From: Cerrena zonata
Taxonomy: Eukaryota; Basidiomycota; Agaricomycetes; Polyporales; Cerrenaceae
NCBI GenBank assembly: GCA_038087015.1
Contig: JASBNA010000002.1
Coordinates: forward strand, 2,542,001 to 2,606,000
Direction: 5' to 3'
DNA length: 64,000 nt
Shown here: positions 59,408-64,000 of the stretch, in pieces
Numbering within the stretch: the first letter of the stretch is position 1
Layout of the letters: every line of letters starts with the position of its first letter
The notes under the pieces: model-generated
Databases searched by the model: none
What the model saw: the letters and a program-made list of their open reading frames with translations, nothing else
What the model was told of the DNA's origin: nothing
Made by a program: the position numbers and the translations under genes

Positions 59408-60549
59408 TTATACATTGATAAATTTTGATAACGATGTTGAAACTCCATTCGTGACATCATCAGACAGAGAAGGTGCGAAATTGATTGTTGATAGTCTCCG
59501 CGTAGTCAAATCATCGAAATCTTGAATGGCACCGAGCCTCATGAGACGAAAGACTTTGCCGGCCATAAGATTCTGTAGCATCACGGTCAAGAGTGTGAGA
59601 TCGGCGCGGAGTGTCGCAGAAAATGATGCAGTATGGGATAAAAGAATAGACAGCGTGATTATGTGCAAGCCCACAGTCGTCCTAATATACCGGTATTAAG
59701 AGTGAAATACGGAAGAACTAAAGAAAATGACGAACAGGTAATAGAGTTGTCCAGTTCTTAACAAGGCTTGAACAGCCTTGCTCAAACATTCACCACTGAA
59801 AAAAGACGAGAATGTCCTTTCCTGGCAAAAAGCATCACGCAGGTGAAAAGACACCGCAAGGAACACGAATGTATCAAACACTGCGACCGCTAGAAATCCG
59901 GCAGAGACCGTAGGGTTAACCTTGCCAGTGGTGCAACCTGAGGCAGTGGAGTTGATTGTGATACTGAAAGGATTGAACAATGCCAGGAAAGTTGTCGACC
60001 ACAAGAGGGTAAACACAGCCTTCATCTTGTATGAATCCGCAAACACGGCATGAATTCGGAAGAGAAACAAGGAGGAATTGGATATCAGCGCGAGAGCTTC
60101 AAACCATGCTCTTGCGTTCAGCATGCCCCGACAATGAGTCACTTTATTCGCTGTACGGCGCAATATATAAAATGGTTTATATTGTCATACAGGAATGAAT
60201 ACTTACCTGAGATAAAACCAATGGACGACGCTAGAAGGCCCGCACTCGTGAGTCTAGATGATGAAATTATTATTATAATTGAATACGCCGTGGCTGAAAA
60301 CGCTGCATACCTTGCTATTATATATGCAAAATCATATAGTCTCAGCTTTCGCCCAGAGAAGGCTTGTACTTCCTCAGATATGGAAAGCAGGGCGTTATAA
60401 GCCCACCCCTAAGTTTTTGTCTGTTAATATTAGAAGAAGAGGTATATCGAAAGACCAACCGTGATGATAGAGGTTGTAAAATAAAACTCCTTCAGAGAAT
60501 TTAACGAAGATGAAGCATCCATGACGGTGAAGGATGATACCTCATTCAT
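59408..60549 (-). CDS. DUF6533-like multi-pass membrane protein, copy F
   Basis: The ATG at 60549 gives MNEVSSFTVMDASSSLNSLK. Exon 2 encodes GWAYNALLSISEEVQAFSGR with KLRLYDFAYIIAR. Exon 3 encodes LTSAGLLASSIGFIS, then ANKVTHCRGMLNARAWFEA, NSSLFLFRIHAVFADS, TLLWSTTFLALFNPFS, FLAVAVFDTFVFLAVSFHL and NLMAGKVFRLMRLGA. The stop is at 59408-59410. It is the most diverged of the minus-strand trio. It keeps the F-E-A-L-A-L-I-S-N-S helix and the V-F-R-L-x-R-L motif before the tail. Function unknown. Confidence 0.73.
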
Positions 60550-60996
60550 GGTTTATAAGGTCTCGGCATCCGTACACTCTTCCTACACAGGTATAGACGC
60601 ATAACGCGACAGTAATGTAGATATGCTTGCATAGCGAACTGCGGTCTAGATGTACTAATAATACAGTCCGACCGACGCTTGACATGCCACCTCCGTGTGA
60701 GTGTGGATAACAAGGAGCGAGTGACAGCCATCAGGAGCAGCTACTGAAATTTGCAACAACAGATCCGCAGGAATTCCAACGATAAAAGCCAACTGCACAG
60801 TATTAGTGTTACCGCCCTGCCTAAGGCTGTAGTGCACGTAGTTGAAAGCACAGGGATCGCCTTAATGGTGGGAGGCGGAAGGAAAGAGGCACCGTTTTGG
60901 GCGTCCAACACATTTACTCTCAACAGTGACGTCGAAATTACTGCGAATATAACCGACGGTTGCTAATCACCTTAGAGACTGACTTCCAACGTCAGA
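60550..60996. other. intergenic, bidirectional promoter side
   Basis: About 450 bases between divergent start codons. Nothing coding supported. Confidence 0.4.
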
Positions 60997-62613
60997 ATGG
61001 CTTCGAAGGGATTGGTGGAGGGTGATCCTAGCTCTCTACTGTTCCCTCGCGCACAGCTCCCAATGGTGTACTAACCCGTATCCGCAGAACCCTCAGCACC
61101 AAAAACTACTTCACATCTAAATCACTTAAACCGTCTCGGAGTTCTTCGCAGCCTGGTACTCCCACTATTCTCGATGAATCCTCACCCGCGATAACTCTTG
61201 TCATCCATGATGAACCGAGTGACCTCCCAGCTACCCCGAAAGGTTACAACTTAACGCCTTTCGAGAAGTTCGTGAAAGTCCTTGAAAAGAAAGAGGGATG
61301 GAAAGGACTCCATCAGAGTTCCCTCCTTCTCATTGGGAAGTGATCGAGGAACAAAGAGTAGTGGTTGGTGAGCTGGATATAACCAAACCCCTCGTGTGTA
61401 ATTTTCACATCTGTGCACAGAAGACTCTGAAGAGCCGAAGAATGATCCTGGAATTTCTCCACCAGACGATATTCCAGCTGAACCTGAAGCTACGCAATGC
61501 TCCGAGGAAAGTCATCCTTTAGATGGCTCACAGACGCCTTCCGAGCCTGCCACTCTAGCTCAGCGAATTCAGACGATGTTGTCCTCGTTCCCACCTTTCT
61601 TCGCCACATCACCACCCATACCTACATCTAGAGATCCATCTAATTCAGCATCCCCGAGTTTTGTAGGCGAAACACAACGAATTCCTATTCCCCTCTTTCT
61701 CTCCGACTCAAAACTTGTTTCATTGCTTTCTTCGTCGTCTGTCATGAACGGCTCGGCTGATAAAGACAGACCGAGTGTTTGGTCCATACTCGACCATCTT
61801 AAGGCGAAAGTGCCAGGATTGACTCCTCCGGAGGAAAATAATGGTAGTAATAGCAAACAAAAGGATGCTGAAATACTTTCACCGAGCTCACGAAGAACGG
61901 ATGATGACAATTCTAGCGTTATGTTGTATGCACCACTAGTTCCCGACGATGCATCCGAGGTCGAGATCGCAAGATCTGAGATGCTCATGGAACTTGAACC
62001 AGTATCTGGGACTGAACAACCGAAAAGTGGTCCTTCCTCTGAATATATTCATGTTGAGCGTCCTGTCCCGAAACGTGTTTGGGTTCCATCTAGTACGAAA
62101 CTCTCTATTCAGCTTAATTGGTGGGGTTATCGTCTGTACGTGCTGTTTTAGTGTCCATTTCATAGTTATATTAATGGAACTTGGCTAGGTATTTACCTCC
62201 GCCGGTTCTCGCCGTCTTAGACAACAAACGGCTGGAGAGCGCAAAACGTGCTGCTATCATTACAACGGCTCTGAAATGGGCTCTCGATCATATATCCGGT
62301 CTCACGATACCCCCGCAGATGCATCCGGTCCTGACCGTTCTGAAGAGTCTGATACCATATCTGGGATATGTTGGTGGATTCGTTGCATGGAGTTGGGGCG
62401 CCATAAAGACATTTGACAAAGGTAAATCGAATTTTCGTCTTTTTCGGAGAATGAGTTTACCTGTTTTATAATGTAGGCAATGGCGTTGTATTGACGGCTA
62501 CATGGTTGCTCCCAGTAGCATTAATACCAGGTACTTGGGAAGATGATGATTATCCCGAGGTCGTCGAGCTGCAACGGGGAGTCTCTGACTCGACAACAAC
62601 TCCCCAGCCGTGA
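60997..62613 (+). CDS. Agaricomycete-type hypothetical membrane protein
   Basis: I propose the ATG at 60997 (MASKGLVEGDPSSLL), then a ~47-nt intron ending at 61088. The first half is Ser/Pro/Glu-rich and likely disordered (SLKPSRSSSQPGTP, ITLVIHDEPSDLPATPKGYN, then DSEEPKNDPGISPPDDIPAE, then LAQRIQTMLSSFPPFF). The second half is conserved-looking: VPKRVWVPSSTKLSIQLNWW-GYRLYLPPPVLAVLD, AAIITTALKWALDHI, YLGYVGGFVAWSWGAIKTFD and VVLTATWLLPVALIPGTWE. That implies two or three membrane segments. I recall similar unnamed basidiomycete proteins but no function. A one-base deficit in the GGG at 61295-61297 seems to break the frame between KKEG and ERTPSEFPPSHWE. The 5' structure is tentative. Confidence 0.6.
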
Positions 62614-62772
62614 CATGTGAATCACGACTCTTGTGGTTGGAATGCTATTGTCAATACCTACACTTCTATTTGGATATCAAGGACATTTTTAGTCGCGTAC
62701 TTTTTGTTCAATTTCGATACCGTATATTCACGTAGTACTTCGGATGTGTTAAAGATCTCTAATGATCTTTTT

Positions 62773-63507
62773 TCAGCTTGAGTTTTGTTTGGCCTCTCTG
62801 TCTATATCCGTAAAGAAAGCCTTCAGCCATATAGCTTCTTTCTCCATATCATCAAATGAACGTGGTTTCCTATCGTCATCTGCATCCACCTTGATAGGTT
62901 CTACGTCTTCTGCCAAGTCTCCATCCTTCTGTGCGTTTTTCAAGAGATCCTGAGGTAGTTTTGCTTCTGCACGTTCTAATTCTGGGTAAACCTCATCATT
63001 GCGTCCGGCGAATCTATCGCCCCGCAGCTTGCGAGGAAGCAAATGAAAATGGACGTGAGGGACGGTTTGTCCTGCCGCTTTTCCATCCTGTGTTCATGCG
63101 TGTAAGTATATTTGGGTGATAGGAATGTGCTAGTATTTATATTTGCAACTTACTTGACACGCAATCGTGAGTGCATCTGCACCGTACGCGCGTTCAATTG
63201 TCCTTCCAACGTGTTGCACGGAGCTCATGAGCTCTGCAAGCTCTGAAGGATTGAGATCGGTAAGACGATTAACGACTCTCGTGGGTATAACAAGGACGTC
63301 TATGCAGATCATTGGTGTAAAACGTCTTGGAATTATAATCTTAGACTTAGACTTACGGCCAGGAACGATTGGTTTTAGGTTTACTATGGCGAAAGTTAAA
63401 GGTGTGCGATAGAATACTTGTCTGGAAACATCTATGGTAGAAAACAAGAATCTATTCATTTCCTGCGGGGAGTGGTTGCGCTCAAATAATAACTTTACCG
63501 AGCTCAT
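62773..63507 (-). CDS. HIT-family hydrolase (FHIT-like diadenosine polyphosphate hydrolase)
   Basis: Coding runs through [71 protein letters not shown] and LPRK. HVHFH is the histidine triad, and [15 protein letters not shown] is the FHIT/Aph1 signature. Two introns lie near 63355-63295 and 63150-63087. The enzyme splits Ap3A-type dinucleotides into AMP and ADP. The start is uncertain: ATGs at 63516, 63507 or 63459 ([11 protein letters not shown]) are all in frame, and the last may follow a short intron. The C-terminal half after the triad is acidic and long, as in fungal Aph1/Hnt2. The stop is at 62773-62775. Confidence 0.82.
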
Positions 63508-63699
63508 GAATAACATACGTTTCACTACTACGAATATCTTCTCTTGGTTTAGTTGGTTGTGGTCGTGAGCAGACTGCAGCATTGAGGAGACGCAGCCAAT
63601 CAGAGAGGCGCTTTGATCTGCTGATTCAGGAACATGCTTACGTCACTCGCTTCTCAACTCTAACCGCCGCTTAGGGACCGAGATGGCAAGCGGTTTTCT

Positions 63700-64000
63700 A
63701 TGCCAAAGCCATCCTCAACATATTGCACGCTTGCAGATCTCCCATTCGAATTATACTCTGATATTCTTGATTATGTCCCTAAACACGAGCTGCAGAAGGC
63801 TGCGGTAGGACTTATTGGTGCCATACCCCGTTCACCCGTCCCTCGTCACTATGCTCTTCGATGTGTGCGACTTACGTATCCAGGGCAAATCATCCGGCTT
63901 TACCAAAGGCTTCGAAAGGAAAAGGAAATCGTTTATTTAATCGAGACCTTCCTTCTTGAAACTTGGAACGCAGATGCAGACTCAGTCGTCAATGTCATGA
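63700..64000 (+). CDS. F-box-like protein, 5' part (runs off the window)
   Basis: The open frame from the ATG at 63700 begins MPKPSSTYCTLADLPFELYS and continues DILDYVPKHELQKAAVGLIG without a stop to base 64000. The LADLPFELYSDILDYV pattern is the first helix of an F-box. The following R-H-Y-A-L-R-C-V-R-L-T-Y segment resembles the start of the LRR or substrate part in Agaricomycete F-box proteins. It is partial, so its role cannot be given beyond a probable SCF receptor. The spacer to the HIT gene is about 190 bases and likely a shared promoter. Confidence 0.6.
   Translation, partial: MPKPSSTYCTLADLPFELYSDILDYVPKHELQKAAVGLIGAIPRSPVPRHYALRCVRLTYPGQIIRLYQRLRKEKEIVYLIETFLLETWNADADSVVNVM

Overview
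The window is nuclear DNA of a filamentous basidiomycete, most likely a mushroom-forming Agaricomycete. Genes are dense, lie on both strands, and are cut by many short GT-AG introns of about 45-70 nt. Several families present are typical of Agaricomycetes: six DUF6533-like multi-pass membrane proteins, a small fungal-type kinase-like gene, a peptidyl-Lys metalloendopeptidase (M35), and a ubiquitin-like protein joined to a KPVIYL-type domain. I found no CRISPR array, bacterial operon, phage or autonomous transposon.

Layout. 0.5-1.5 kb: REEP/HVA22-type ER-shaping protein. 1.9-3.3 kb: ubiquitin-like fusion. 4.7-6.7 kb: PRM10/ThrE-type transporter. 7.0-11.6 kb: Rad5/HLTF-type SNF2 ATPase with internal RING. 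13.1-14.5 kb: degenerate RNase III domain plus dsRBD. 15.7-16.9 kb: Ser-rich single-pass surface protein. 17.6-20.1 kb: membrane-anchored heparinase-like polysaccharide lyase. 20.5-22.1 kb: peroxisomal 3-ketoacyl-CoA thiolase with a PTS2. 22.7-24.1 kb: TatD nuclease. 24.2-26.0 kb: TPR/F-box/LRR protein. 26.3-27.8 kb: ceramide glucosyltransferase. 28.1-32.3 kb: exocyst SEC3. 32.5-32.8 kb: long hairpin repeat. 33.5-35.2 kb: FAD monooxygenase. 35.6 kb: tRNA-Ile(AAU). 36.9-38.8 kb: VCX1-type Ca2+/H+ exchanger. 39.2-40.7 kb: ISC1-type sphingolipid phospholipase C. 40.9-41.7 kb: EEF1A-lysine-methyltransferase-like protein. 41.9-43.1 kb: secreted RNase T2. 43.9-45.8 kb: DMC1. 46.2-46.4 kb: second hairpin. 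46.7-51.4 kb: three tandem DUF6533 genes on +. 51.6-52.9 kb: M35 protease. 54.3-55.3 kb: kinase-like gene. 55.4-60.5 kb: three DUF6533 genes on -. 61.0-62.6 kb: orphan membrane protein. 62.8-63.5 kb: FHIT-like HIT hydrolase. 63.7 kb to the end: start of an F-box-like gene.

Most of 0.5-45.8 kb looks like conserved core genome covering DNA repair, meiosis, exocytosis, sphingolipids, beta-oxidation and ion homeostasis. The 46-61 kb part is an accessory, duplication-rich zone. Two sets of DUF6533 paralogs face each other, at least two segmental duplications can be read directly, and a fragment of the kinase-like gene was carried along.

The most interesting item is the ubiquitin-like/KPVIYL fusion. 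It keeps an ungapped 76-residue ubiquitin alignment with LRGG but has lost the K48 and K63 positions, and its C-terminal half resembles a bacterial protein family. Next come two long near-perfect hairpins. One caution: several conserved genes need single-base frame corrections, nearly all at short homopolymers. That points to consensus indels in the assembly rather than to many pseudogenes.
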